Assembly (NCBI RefSeq): GCF_030035675.1
Contig: NC_084497.1
Coordinates: 29,338,437-29,402,436 of the forward strand
From: Rhineura floridana
Lineage: Eukaryota; Chordata; Lepidosauria; Squamata; Rhineuridae
Direction: 5' to 3'
Length of the DNA: 64,000 nt
Every line of letters begins with the position of its first letter. Within the stretch, counting starts at the first letter, position 1. The notes below the pieces were generated by a model. The model worked only from the letters and a program-made list of their open reading frames with translations, searched no databases and was not told the DNA's origin. Below are positions 50,166 to 60,754 of this stretch, piece by piece. Made by a program: the position numbers and the translations under genes.

Positions 50166-51095
50166 AGGCTCCCCACTCCTTCCCGAAGCCAGGGGCTCGC
50201 GAGGGCAGTGGAAGAGGCCATAGTATCACCAGACTTGGAGGAAGAATTGAGCTGCCAGCCTGGTTGGCTTTCGTAGGTGTGACTGGGGTATGTGTGTGTG
50301 TGACATCTTCTCTTTTGCCTCCAAGAGCAAATTTCTTGGACTGGCCCTGCTATTGACAAAGTTGTATCACTTTCCCTGACTCCATATATGGAAACATAAT
50401 TCTGGACATCAGCCGTAAGCAACCTGACCGTCAGGTCTTTAAGTCAAAACATTTTGCATCCAACAATGGCATTTCAGCTGATTCGGGGGAGGGGGGGCTA
50501 GAGAAACAAAGCAGTCATCTTTGCCTTGAGGCTAACTCTGTCCTTAACCAGCATGTTCTACCACATCCTTTTTTCTTTTCTCCTAGTCATGATCAGATAG
50601 AAGAAAAGCGGCCTCCTAGGTGGGTCTAAAAGGCGAGTTCCAGATCAAGAAGACTGTCCCACCCCAAGTCCTGCAAGAACAACTTAAGTCACGATGCGCC
50701 TGGGGCTGTGGCCCAGGAGCGGCATCGATTACCTCACTCAGTGTTTCATGCACATTGCAAAGGCTTCTTCATCTCGAGAGACCCCCAGCAACTCTTCCAG
50801 CAGCAATCAGAGCTCTCTCTGAGGTCGAGTCATATCTCTGTTGCGTGCACAGGAGGTGGTGTAACTAGATGGAGGAAGACAGGCTCACCTTAAGGCCTCT
50901 GAGTTGTCATCTCAGCTATGTAATGAACACCACTCACAGCTCGTACATCGGAGATATAGGGAAACAACAGCACCCACCCAAAGGAGGATGCTCAGGGCAA
51001 CCAAAGTTTGCAGAAGTATTTTTTAAAAAATTATAAAAAGCCCTTAAGGGGGGAAATCCCAAAAATAGCTTAATGAGGACTGAGCATGCTCAGTG
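50166..51095. other. Unassigned sequence
   Basis: No repeat or gene firmly recognised. 50690-50880 has protein-like open text in more than one frame but no splice support. Confidence 0.3.
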
Positions 51096-51620
51096 GCTAT
51101 GGGGAAATTTGATTCAGTTCTCACTGAAAAGCGAAATTATTTGATTCACTCTTTCCAAAGCATTATGCAAACCAAAACACAGCCCTCCTTTGAAATTCAG
51201 CCTTCTTTGAATTTCGCAATATGGTTCCCCAGCCAATTAATGGGCACAAAATGCACACCTTGGGGGTAAAGTGTGTGTGTGTGTCCAAACGCATATATTC
51301 ATGAAAACAACACACAAAAATGCATTACATTAGGGGAAATTGCTGTGTAGAAACACGCCTATTAGGCAGACCTGCATGTAAAAACACGTGTATTGGGAGA
51401 AAATTGCACTAAAGTTTATTTATTAAATTCATATCCCATGTATATTAGGAAAACATTGCATGAAGTTTTATTTATTAAATTTATATCCCACCCTTCCTCC
51501 CAAATGTTCATGAGGACTTTGTTTTAACAACATGAACTGACGTGGAAATCTGGAGTACTGAATTTAAGATTAGACAAATGAGAGAAATCAAAATTCACAG
51601 ATTTGCCCACCCCTAGTAGC
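51096..51620. mobile_element. Family E non-autonomous element
   Basis: GGAAATTTGATTCAGTTCTC, CAAACCAAAACACAGCCCTC, several CAAAAATGCATTACATTAGG units, an internal L2-like tail scrap (ATTAAATTTATATCCCACCC near 51475) and the right end AATTTAAGATTAGACAAATG ... TTTGCCCACCCCTAG. Confidence 0.65.
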
Positions 51621-52490
51621 GGCCATGGTATATTGACTTATGGGGAAGGATATGCAGAAGGCCTCCATTTGACCACTGAGACAAAAGTGTCCCACCCACC
51701 CTCGTGTCTTATAAATGGAGAACTTCAGGAGACCCTCCCTCAGAAGAGGATCACCTTCCAAATCATCACACTGAGCCTATTTCAGGACTTCCAACCTCAC
51801 AGTCCCAAAATGGGGGCGAGGGTGGAGAGGAATACCAGCATCTCCTTCTGTTTTGCACTGAAAGAAGAGCCTGAATTAATTAATTCCTTCTTAAGCACTC
51901 AATCGATCACCCTCACTTAATCAAATGAAGAACAGAATTGAAATAATGGCAGTTGTGGCAAAGTTATCATTATCTGCAGGAAGGTATTGCTAAAAAAATT
52001 TATAGCCGGCCATAAAAAGGCAGGTCTTTAGCTGACAGCCAAATTTGTATTATGGAATTATGATTCCTCTTTTTCAACCGAAAGAAAGGCACACTGAAAG
52101 CAACCTCAGCTCTTTAGAGAGCTTTGCCCAACACAATAGGTGGTTGTCAGCTATTTGCGAAGGAGTCTCCATGTTCAATGGAAGTTCTTCAGATGTTTGC
52201 ATATTTTATGAGGGCTTCAAGCTTACCTCTGGTTACTTTTTCGCCGTTGGTTCCCAACACTCCACAAAGGCAGGTCCTCTTATCCTCACAACAAACCCGA
52301 GAGGTAGGCTTGCCTGAGAGATGGTGCCACCCAGGGAATGCTGTGGCCAAGGAAGGATACACAGACATCACCATGGTCTAAATGCAATGTACTCTACCCG
52401 CTTCATCATGTTCTCTTGAGTTCTTCAAGCAGGACACTCCAAAACTGGACCTCACAGTTACTCTGTCGGCTTTGCTGGTCCCCAGTTTGG
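51621..52490. other. Unassigned sequence
   Basis: 51880-51990 (CCTGAATTAATTAATTCC, CTTAATCAAATGAAG) is AT-rich and possibly conserved. No gene. Confidence 0.35.
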
Positions 52491-52494
52491 TCAG

Positions 52495-52895
52495 GAGGAG
52501 AGGTAGCTCAGTGGTAGCTGAGCAAACGCTGTAGCTCAAGGGTGGGGCACCTGCTTTGCATGCAGAAGGCCCCAGATCCAATCTTCGGCATCTCCAGGTA
52601 GGCCTGAGAGAGACCCTCAGACTAAAACCCCAGCTGCCAGTCAGTATATTGCTGAACCTGGAACTTCCTGCATATCACACTTAGGTTTTACCACTGAGCA
52701 ATGGCCCTTCCCTTTAGCCAAGAGCGGGAGTCTTAGGCCACCTAACTTGGTTTTACCATCAACACTGGCTGGCAGCAGCCCTCCAAGCTCTCAGATAAGT
52801 GATTTTTTCCAGCCTTAGCTGGAGAGGCCAATGGGGATTGAATTTGGGACCTGCTGCCTGCAACGCAGGTGCCCCACCCTCGAGCTACCTCACCC
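52495..52895. repeat. SINE cluster (sense, then antisense)
   Basis: 52497-52640 sense: AGGTAGCTCAGTGGTAGCTG followed by a second head CTGCTTTGCATGCAGAAGGC, so two heads overlap. 52655-52715 and 52740-52895 antisense: AGGTTTTACCACTGAGCAAT; CTGGAGAGGCCAATGGGGAT, GGGACCTGCTGCCTGCAACG. Confidence 0.7.
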
Positions 52896-53285
52896 TTCCC
52901 TGAGCTGCCATTCTTTCCAGAAACTTCAGGGGTCCAGCATTGGGGGTGATGGGGAAGACACCCACCTGGCCAGGGTCCCCTCTCCCCCTCCCCTCTGGCA
53001 CCACCTATGTCACCAAGCACATCTTGGAACACCCATCCTTGTGGCATGCAGAGGGTTAATTGCTCCCAGGTATTAATCCCGCACGCACACGCATTGCAAT
53101 TCATATCAACCTGTGCATTGTTTTGGATTCCCCTTTTGCCATTCAATCAAGCTTAAATATGCAACCAGGGTGGGTGAAGGGCGCAGGCTCCTTGAATCAT
53201 TTAGATTTGGGGGGGGGGGGCAGAGAGAATGAACAAGGCGGCGACTCCACACGCACATCACAGCTCTCAAAACTTCAAGAGCCAA
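52896..53285. other. Unassigned, with a G run
   Basis: 53206-53220 is a G run. Nothing else recognised. Confidence 0.35.
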
Positions 53286-53287
53286 GC

Positions 53288-53490
53288 AGGGTACACAGGA
53301 AGCTGCCTTAGCCCGAGTCAGACCTTTGGGCCATCTACCTCAGAATTGCCAACACTGACTGGCAGCAGCTCTACAGGGTTTCAGACAAGGAACATTCCCA
53401 GCCTTACCTGGAGATGTCATTGGGGTTTGAATCTAGGGTGCTCTGCATGCAAGCCAGGTGCCCTGTCACAGACCTACTGCCATTTCCCTA
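53288..53490 (-). repeat. tRNA-derived SINE, antisense
   Basis: CACAGGAAGCTGCCTTAGCC tail complement, GACTGGCAGCAGCTCTACAG, ACCTGGAGATGTCATTGG and GCTCTGCATGCAAGCCAGGT. Confidence 0.85.
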
Positions 53491-53584
53491 AAATGCAAGT
53501 AAGGTTCTAGTCCTCGTGGCTCTGAATAAAGGGATGATTGAAAAGGAAGCTTCCTTGGATAGCCACTGCCTGGAAAGGAGATGC

Positions 53585-53720
53585 TGATCCCCTTCAGGAG
53601 GAAAGGCTGGATATAAATTCAGTCAATTGAATTCTTCTGGGAGGAAGGGTATAATAATAAATAAATAATAAATAATAAATAATTAAATAATAATAATAAT
53701 TAATAATAATAATAATGGAT
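53585..53720 (+). repeat. LINE-tail scrap and (TAA)n run
   Basis: 53590-53650 has AGGAGGAAAGGCTGGATATA then CTTCTGGGAGGAAGGGTATA, two L2-like tail ends; 53650-53720 is a (TAA)/(TAAA) expansion. Confidence 0.75.
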
Positions 53721-54514
53721 GTTTGGCCTGATGTATCAACCCTGTTCTGACGGACTCTTCAGCAACAAAAATGCAGTTGCCTTTGAACATTCAAGTGCAT
53801 TTGCCTTAATCGCAGCCAGTACACATTAGGCCGGCTCAGCTTCTGGATCAGAGAGTAATAGAGAGCTTGAGCCGTTGCATTCCTTTTAAGAAAAAAAGAC
53901 ACTGAATCAAGCCAGGCTCATGAAGAAGAGCTCTGCAGGGGCGGAAAAACACCCGTTTCCTCTTCCCAAGGGTGCCAGAGAGGAAGATTGGGGAAGGGGA
54001 GGGGTCAGGTTTGCACAACTTAATAAGGAAGTCTGTAACCTTATTTAAAAGTCACTTTCGCTGCTAACTGGAGGCGCCTTCTCCCCCTCAGCCCCATCAT
54101 TTCGTCGTTTGTACAGCTCTTTTTATTACTAGTAATAACTCTCATAAATTCCTCGACAGATGGAAATTTTATTTCTCTAATCAGTGGCATTTGACGTACC
54201 AGGGAGAGGAGGGAAAGGGGGCTGGGGATGAAAATGCTGTAGCAGAGGTTGGCGTTGGGGTGGAGGGGGGTGGAAGGCGCAGAGGGAAGCAGAGGGTGAC
54301 TGGCAAGGCCAATATACAGAGAGATATAGAGATACGTCTCCACTGCGCCTTTGTCTCTGCCACAGCACAAGTCGCATCTGGCCATTGTGAGATCCATTGA
54401 ATAAAGAGATTTTCCCCCTTTCCTGCTCCCATAATGCTAGCACTTTTGGGGTCACCCAAATGACACTGACTGGCAGGAGTAGATTCAAGAGTCAGCCGAA
54501 AGTATTGCCAACTT
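53721..54514. other. Unique; 54035-54200 candidate conserved element
   Basis: 54040-54190 reads AGTCACTTTCGCTGCTAACT, CATCATTTCGTCGTTTGTAC, TTTATTACTAGTAATAACTC, CTCGACAGATGGAAATTTTA, TTCTCTAATCAGTGGC. It is repeat-free, CpG-retaining and without a frame, like a conserved non-coding element. Confidence 0.4.
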
Positions 54515-54620
54515 GCAGAACTCGCTGCAACAGGATGGAGCGACAATAGCCGCTGGCCTGAGTGGCTTCAAAAAGGGGGAACTGCAGAAATTCACAGAGA
54601 TGCATCTTTCAAAGGCTATT
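54515..54620 (+). mobile_element. CR1-clade LINE ORF fragment
   Basis: GCAGAACTCGCTGCAACAGG, GGCTTCAAAAAGGGGGAACT and AAATTCACAGAGATGC match the LLPQ..GFKRRLDKFMED part of the LINE ORF. Confidence 0.55.
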
Positions 54621-54689
54621 TGATTCCTGCAATGCATTATACATGGGACTGCCTTTGAAGGCAGTTTGGAAAGTGCAGTTGGTGCAGGG

Positions 54690-55200
54690 CAAGACAATCT
54701 GAGCATATAACACCTATTTTGGCTCAGCTACACTGGCTACAATTACTTTCCTGGCTCATGCAGCTCAGGACCCCAATATCTCAAGGACCAACCGTCCCCA
54801 CAAGAACCAACACAGAGCCTGTATTTATCATCTGATGCACTTCTCTGTACATCCTCTCCAAGGGAGGTGCAGAGGGTGAGGACATAAGAATGGGCCTTTC
54901 CAGTGGTGGCTCCTCCCCTTGTAGAATGCTCTAAGCACGCCTAGGGCCCTCACTGACTGTTTTTAGGTGCCAGGCAAGAACATCCTTATTTATTAAGGCT
55001 TATGGCTCTTAATTGGGAGGGTAGTTAGATATATCAGTGGCCTTTGCTAGGCACATCCGTTAAATGGGGTGGGTAGAACTTTGCCAATATTGGCTGAGTA
55101 TTTTATTCCTTTATTGCTGTTTTCATATCCAGCTTTAATGTCTTTGTTATTTTTATTTTTACTGTGTAAGTTGTTTTGAGGCACTGGAGTGCAAACTAAT
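54690..55200 (+). mobile_element. Second L2/CR1-group LINE 3' end, diverged
   Basis: AGCTACACTGGCTACAATTA, GCTCAGGACCCCAATATCTC, GGGCCTTTCCAGTGGTGGCT and CTTGTAGAATGCTCTAAGC follow the order HWL ... LGP.YL ... RAFSVVAP.LWNAL seen in LINE ORF ends. The 3' part ends TGTTTTGAGGCACTGGAGTG. Not the same family as 40582-40970. Confidence 0.5.
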
Positions 55201-55404
55201 GATGATAATGCTTTCATGGCTCAGTCCACGTTCAGATGCAGTGGACCTCAGAGCCATCAACAACAAGAAAAAGCCATCTTCATATTCATCTTATGAAGTT
55301 CCTAGAAATACCCGACTAACCACTAGACTAGATGGATGCTTCCTCTGATTGAGGAAGGTGGACTCTCATTTTTCAAAGCCATCCACGTTGGTGGCCATCC
55401 CTAC

Positions 55405-55690
55405 TTATAAGAACATCAGAATTTGCCCTGCTGGATTAGGCCAATGGCCCAATTAGTCCATCATACTGTCCTCACAGTGACCAACCAGGTGTTCCAAAGG
55501 GAAGCCCAAAAGCAGGACCTGAGTGCAGCCGCAGCTCTTCTCACTTGCAATTCCCAGCACTGGTTTTCAGAGGTATAATGTCTCCAGCAGTATAGGCAGA
55601 ACATAGCCATTGTGGCTAGTAGCCGTTGATAGCCTTCTCCTCCATGAATCTAATCCTCTTTTGAAGTCTTTCAAGTTCTTCAATGGGTCC
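55405..55690 (-). mobile_element. CR1-clade LINE 3' end, antisense
   Basis: TTATAAGAACATCAGAATTT, CATACTGTCCTCACAGTGAC, GGGAAGCCCAAAAGCAGGAC, then TAGCCGTTGATAGCCTTCTC (ORF stop region). Confidence 0.8.
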
Positions 55691-55728
55691 ACCAACAGCT
55701 ATCAACCATGAGAAGCTGTTCAAAAGCA

Positions 55729-55790
55729 GACTGCTTCTCTCAGCCACAGTTGCTAGCTTCTGGGCTTCCTGTAAGCATCTGGCTGGAAAG
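55729..55790 (+). repeat. 62-bp segment shared with 59443-59505
   Basis: TGCTTCTCTCAGCCACAGTT, GCTAGCTTCTGGGCTTCCTG and AAGCATCTGGCTGGAAAGTG recur with few changes at 59443-59505 inside the family F repeat. Confidence 0.75.
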
Positions 55791-55983
55791 TGCAGAGAGA
55801 GAGAAACTTCCTTGAGACAGGTCTTTGGGACAGATGGCGAGACCTGCAGGCGCCTTAATGTTGCTCATCCACATTCAGCACGTGGACAGCAGACTGAGGA
55901 GGAGGTCCACACAGTCAGATCACCTGGCCACAGTCACCCACACGATGGTGAGCTGGATTGCATTCCTAGCTAAGTTTTAGCCA
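55791..55983. other. Unassigned sequence
   Basis: No feature recognised. Confidence 0.35.
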
Positions 55984-56107
55984 TTGGGTTGCATCCAATG
56001 TAAGTCCTACTCAGGGCAGACCCAGTGAAATTAATAGACATGGCTGACTTAGGCCCTTTAATTTCAATGGGTCTACTTCTGAGTAGGACTTAGTTGGAAA
56101 CAACCCA
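55984..56107. repeat. Palindromic MITE (family P1), best copy
   Basis: TTGGGTTGCATCCAATGTAA at left; AATGGGTCTACTTCTGAGTA, GGACTTAGTTGG and AACAACCCAG at right, inverse complements along most of the length. It defines the family. Confidence 0.8.
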
Positions 56108-56214
56108 GCATTTCTAAGTTGGAACTGATGCATACAAGTTAACCTGTGCAAATTTAAATGCAAGTTGTGTCCTCTTATGGGGTGGGGATGCGCAAGTGCC
56201 TGGATGCATAGGGG

Positions 56215-56420
56215 AGGCCTGTAGCTCAGTGGAAGAGCACCTCCTTTGCAGGCAGAAGGCCCCAGGTTCAACCCCTGGCCGCATCTCCAAATAGGGCTAG
56301 GGGAAATTCCTGCCCAAGACCATGGAGAGCTGCTGCCACTTGGTGTAGACAATACTGAGCTCAATGGACCAATGCTCTGATTCAGCATGAAGCGGTTTCC
56401 TATGTTCCTACACACGCGCA
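56215..56420 (+). repeat. tRNA-derived SINE, near full length
   Basis: GGCCTGTAGCTCAGTGGAAG (A box), CAGAAGGCCCCAGGTTCAAC (B box), GAGCTGCTGCCACTTGGTGT body and GCGGTTTCCTATGTTCCTAC tail. One of the clearest copies. It is not a tRNA gene, since the cloverleaf breaks down after the B box and a SINE body follows. Confidence 0.9.
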
Positions 56421-57736
56421 TGAACACACGCTGCACTGGTGCCAAGTTCATTTCAGTTAATCGGCTTTTCACTTGCTCTTTTGCATTCCAAATGAGCACG
56501 AGGGACAAAGCACTGATTTTAGGTGTGCAGAAGGGTTGGGGGGAGATAGAAATTTGACTCATCCTCTTGCTGTTGGCAGTTCACCAGGGATCAGCAAGTC
56601 TTAGTGGAGCCATGGAAAGAAGCAACTTAGATACAGATGAGAAGTTTCATTTGTTGTTCAACAGCTGCACAATTATTCCATGGTGTTACCGCTCCCCCCC
56701 CCCCAAAAAAAATCTCCTCTCTAAGAGTCAAGGTGCTCTTAACTGTGGCTATGATGCGCTCATAGATCCCCAAAATCCATTTTTCTTCTGCAGAAAGGAG
56801 AAGCAGGGAGGTAGAAAATTCTCCCCTCCCTCTGCTCAGCTAATGCCATGCTTGGCTCGGCACACCTTAGTAACCGGATCTAGATAATGAAAGCGGAGCT
56901 TTGCGCCAGGCAGGACTGTGATTAAGGATGGGCCTTCCCCACTGTCGAGGAGGGATTTCTCGTAATCCGTCTTTATGGAGAAAAATGGGCTCGTTTTGCA
57001 GGTTAACGCTCCAACAGACTGTCCATTGTACTGTGAAATGACAGGGTTTTTAAAAAGGTCTTGTTTCACACAGTAAATAACTCAAGCCGGCCGCCTGTTT
57101 ACAAGCAAATCCCTAACCCTCAACTGTGTTCCTAGCTGGTGACTACACAGGGGTTGGAGGCCCTGGCTTGCAAAAAAAAGGTGGGATTAAGGGCCTTACA
57201 ATTTAAGGCCTGAACACCCCCCTCCTCCTCGCTAACTCATCTGTCCTAGAAAGAGTTAGAAGAGGGTTGCATGTCAGGGATTAGCCTGGGAGGCAGACAA
57301 ATGACTGGAACGGTCCTGAATTAAACCAGTGAGCTGGCAGAACCCATTTGACAATGGCTGCCATCTGGGGCACCCCAAAATATTCCTGGATGAGTTTCAT
57401 TTTTTGAACTGGGACTGCTTCCCAAAATGGCAAGGAGCGAAAATGGAGATGCTGGGGGAGGTTTAAGAGGGCCTGCCTAGCCTTCCACTTCAGAAACCCC
57501 TGGCTTTAACTTGAATTCTCTTCCTGATGTTTTAAAGAGCCCAAATGCCCCCGTTGCCTTCAGAATCCCATCCCTGCGGCTTCCCAAGTCACATTATTGA
57601 CAATTACAATCAGATGTCCCAAGAGCCGAGCTTGAGATGGGCCCACCGCATACTTTGCAAGACTGTCGCTCCTCTGCACCCTAACTAAGCTCACCTTCAA
57701 ATATCTCCCACCCCAGCAGATAGGCGGTTGACTGTG
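56421..57736. other. Unique block; 56840-57110 candidate conserved element
   Basis: 56840-57110 is repeat-free and CpG-retaining: TAACCGGATCTAGATAATGA, GCGGAGCTTTGCGCCAGG, GACTGTGATTAAGGATG, TTCTCGTAATCCGTC, GGCCGCCTGTTTACAAGC (forkhead-like TGTTTAC). No coding frame. The rest is unassigned. Confidence 0.4.
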
Positions 57737-58404
57737 TTATGGATATGCAGAGATCCTCAGCATCTGAGCTGCATGTGTGCCAGTGTGTATATTTACCCAA
57801 GTAGCAGGCTTTTACCCTGCATTGAGATCACTGAGACTTAAGACTTAGTAAAATAAGAAAAAGCTACTTTGTTTATAGAAATACATAATAAATAGGAAAG
57901 GCATACCTAGTCCCAACTAAGTTGGAGGTGCCATGCTCAGACTTGGGTCTTGCCCTCATGGCTCTGGAGAGAGAACAAAGACAGAGATGTCTCCTCTCTC
58001 CTTGGACAGTCAAAGAAGAAGACAAAGGAAAGAGGGGCAGGTCAGCTTCCCTGAGCATATCAGTTTACAACAAAAGGAAGTTAGGCAGAGAACAGCACAG
58101 GTAAAGGTAGGCAAGCCTAACCAGCTGGAAGACCCTAACTCTATCTTCCTTCAAAACAAAAGAGCTCAAACTTTGCAAGGCCTCTGTTACACTTTGCTAA
58201 ACCAGAGCTGCAAAGCACACAGCTGCTAAGGGCCTTGCAAGAGATCCAATGCCAGTCATCAGAGCAGGAGGAAAATGGATGTTCCATTGAATCCATTTAG
58301 CAGTTTTTAAAACAGACCCACTCAGAAGGTGTTAAGAACTCACGAGTGCATTCCAGAAACCAGACTGGTTTTTTGAACCCAAGGAGAACTCTGTAACAGC
58401 GCTA
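57737..58404 (-). mobile_element. Solo LTR-like fossil
   Basis: Read on the minus strand it runs from TGTTACAGAGTTCTCC to ATCCATAACA, about 665 bp, with TG...CA ends. The plus strand shows TGTTATGG at 57737 and CTGTAACA at 58400. No matching 5-bp flanks and no primer site beside it. LTR identity rests on ends, length and lack of coding capacity. Confidence 0.4.
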
Positions 58405-58735
58405 ATAAGCCTCACTGCGCATGCACAGAGATTTTAGGGGCAGCAGCAAGTTGACAATACCATCAACCAGGCAACATGCCAGAGGCCTCCACGCACTCCA
58501 CAAGGCTCACAACCACTTGGGGCCCATCAAAGTTGCATTAGGCCTTGTCGGACCCATAAAAGCAGGATCTGTCCTTTGATGTAACACAGGGACCTTTGTT
58601 AGTGTGTCTGCGTGTTTTACAGAGAATAGTTCTCTATTTTAAGAACTGTCAGAAGGCAGTCCTCTCTTTGAAGGTTTTCTCTCTTTAAAGGGGAGTGTCT
58701 GGTCCTAATTGAGTGTAAAGATAACTCTATCGCAT
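58405..58735. other. Unassigned; possibly retroelement-derived
   Basis: CCCATAAAAGCAGGATCTGT near 58553 resembles a promoter box of an LTR, but ends are not defined. Confidence 0.25.
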
Positions 58736-58915
58736 TGGCAGCCCTACTGACTACAAACCCTGATTGGCTATGCCCAGCCTCCAATTACCAGTTGCTAGGA
58801 AAAGTGGGGAGAATGCTGTTGTGCTCAGGTCCTGCTTGCAGGCTCCCAGCTGGGGCGTCTGGTTGGCCACTGGGAGGGCATGATGGTAGCAGGGCTCTTC
58901 TTACATTCTATGAAG
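58736..58915 (+). mobile_element. CR1-clade LINE 3' UTR
   Basis: ACCAGTTGCTAGGAAAAGTG, GTGCTCAGGTCCTGCTTGCA, TGGTTGGCCACTGGGAGGGC and GGGCTCTTCTTACATTCTAT. Confidence 0.75.
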
Positions 58916-59208
58916 GGGAAACAGCTAAAGCCTTGATGTAGCCCATCAACTGCTGGCACCTGCACTACAGACTGAGCAGGTACACAGGCCAGCTTTCCAG
59001 TTCTCCTCGCTACAGTAAGGTGGACTTTATTTCTGGTTGAATCATGATGATTCTTTCTCCATTTCATCTATACATATATAAACACACCATAAGGCTCTGG
59101 GGCTGTTCAGATTGCTGTAGGCCTATGTTCCAGGTGCAAACTGTACGCAAGCCTATGCCACCCCATGTCCTGTTTGCTTAGTGAGCCATGTCACACTCAG
59201 TGGGTGCC
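58916..59208. other. Unassigned sequence
   Basis: No feature recognised. Confidence 0.35.
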
Positions 59209-59625
59209 CTCAGGGGCCAGGGGCCCTGTCCCAGGCATATAAGCCTCTTGCCACAACACTCACCAAGGAGAGGAGGGTCAAAGGTGCAATACAGTCCAAA
59301 CAAAGCAGGGTCAAGCACAGGGAATCAATTCAGGTCCAGAACACGATCCAGAGGTGAGATCAGGCAGCTGTGCAAGATCAGTGCCACAGGAAGTGACTCG
59401 GCAAGGAAGAGCACCTACATTTGGGAAAACAGAGCCAGCAAGCTTCTCTCAACCATAGTTGCTAGCTTCTGGGCTTCCTATAAGCATCTGGCTGGAAAGT
59501 GCTCAAGAGGGAGGCATTATGTACTCTTGCCTCCTAGACTGCCCCCACCCTAACCACAGCTGTTGATGGTGAAGGAGCATTGAGGATTGCTTACTCACAA
59601 GTAGGCCCCTTACTCATGAGGAGTA
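59209..59625. mobile_element. LTR-like fossil repeat (family F)
   Basis: Ordered phrases shared with 22683-23060: AACACTCACCAAGGAGAGGA, GGGTCAAGCACAGGGAAT, AGATCAGTGCCACAGGAAG, CCTAACCACAGCTGTTGATG, CCTTACTCATGAGGAG. Contains the 62-bp segment shared with 55729-55790. Confidence 0.45.
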
Positions 59626-59639
59626 TGATGACTCTCGTA

Positions 59640-59745
59640 TCCAGCTAAGTTCTACTCAGAGTAGACCCACCGAAATTAAGACCCAAGATACTCATGCCCA
59701 TTAACTTCTACTCTGAGTAGGTTTAACATTGCACACAACCCTCTG
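59640..59745. repeat. Palindromic MITE (family P1)
   Basis: CAGCTAAGTTCTACTCAGAG, TAGACCCACCGAAATTAAG and the inverse CATTAACTTCTACTCTGAGT. Confidence 0.65.
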
Positions 59746-59757
59746 AGGTCTCTAGAT

Positions 59758-59935
59758 TATTTATTATTAGAATTTATTACCCACCCTTCGCCCCAAGGAC
59801 CCAGGGCGAGTCACAGCACATCTAAACACGTAATTAAAAACAGTTAAAAGCAACCTAAACCACATCACAGAAGATTGGGTAGGTCCTACAAATATAGATC
59901 TCGAGGGTCAAAGGCCAGGGTTAAGAGGCGCATCT
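59758..59935 (-). repeat. L2-like LINE 3' tail, antisense
   Basis: TTTATTATTAGAATTTATTA, CCCACCCTTCGCCCCAAGGA, CCCAGGGCGAGTCACAGC, AATTAAAAACAGTTAAAAGC. Confidence 0.6.
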
Positions 59936-59989
59936 TCATCTTTCTCCAAAAGTTGTGCAATGAAGTTGCCAAACACAGACGCATGCTGT

Positions 59990-60205
59990 GCTTTTCCCCT
60001 TTGACACAGGGATTCTTGGAGGGGGTTCTGCCTCTTCTTCCTCTGGCATATCCAAGGGTCCTTCAGTGGGGCTCCCCTCCCCCAGGGCCCATCAAAGGGA
60101 TCCTTTGCCCTGGTCCCAGGGGACACTGCTTGTTCCCTGAGGTCCTCAGTGTGTGGCGTGCCTGGTTTGTCCTCCAAGGAGTCTGGGTCTGGTATTGGGT
60201 CAGGC
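59990..60205 (-). other. Acidic coding remnant (family G)
   Basis: Minus-strand frame reads DPDSLEDKPGTPHTEDLREQ then AVSPGTRAKDPFDGPWGRG, matching the acidic peptide at 23546-23770. Fossil of an unidentified retroelement protein; broken. Confidence 0.45.
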
Positions 60206-60750
60206 AGGGCTAAACAGTGACAACCCAATCTGCCATGCGCTGCAGCGGATCAGGGTCTCTCTTGCAAGACAGCCATTTTCCTCCGCAAGCGGCATCAGAG
60301 GAGATGGAGAAGGGGAGAGCTAGCCAGCTCTACCGATGGCCTCTGCTTAGATGCGGGAGGAGGGCTAATAGACAAAATTGCAAACCTCCATTGGCGGCTC
60401 ATTAATCATCTTAATTAAGGCCTAATAAGAGAAAAATTGACACTCTAAAGAAGTGAGGAATATCAATCTTGGAATCAAGGAGGAGAAAAAGGGGAAAGTG
60501 ATGTAACAAAAGGAGACTGATGGCAGACCAACGTGGGCCCTGTCAGCCCTCTGTGGCCTGGGGACATGGTGGCACCCACAGGGCCAACCCTCAGCTTGAG
60601 ATGTGAAAGGAAGGGTGCCTCCAGACAGGTGTTGATTGTGGGATGGGTGCTACACAGCACCCTTGTCATCAGAATGCCAACCTAGTTGTTCTCCTACCGT
60701 GCCCCAATGTAACCCAAATTCACCCTCTCCGGGGGTGGACCTGTTGCCAA
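60206..60750. other. Unique; 60380-60460 possibly conserved
   Basis: CGGCTCATTAATCATCTTAA, TTAAGGCCTAATAAGAG is a tight cluster of homeodomain cores. The rest is unassigned. Confidence 0.35.
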
Positions 60751-60754
60751 CACC

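Noticed and set aside
56215-56290. tRNA gene
   Set aside because: A and B boxes are present, but a SINE body and tail follow and many diverged copies exist in the window.
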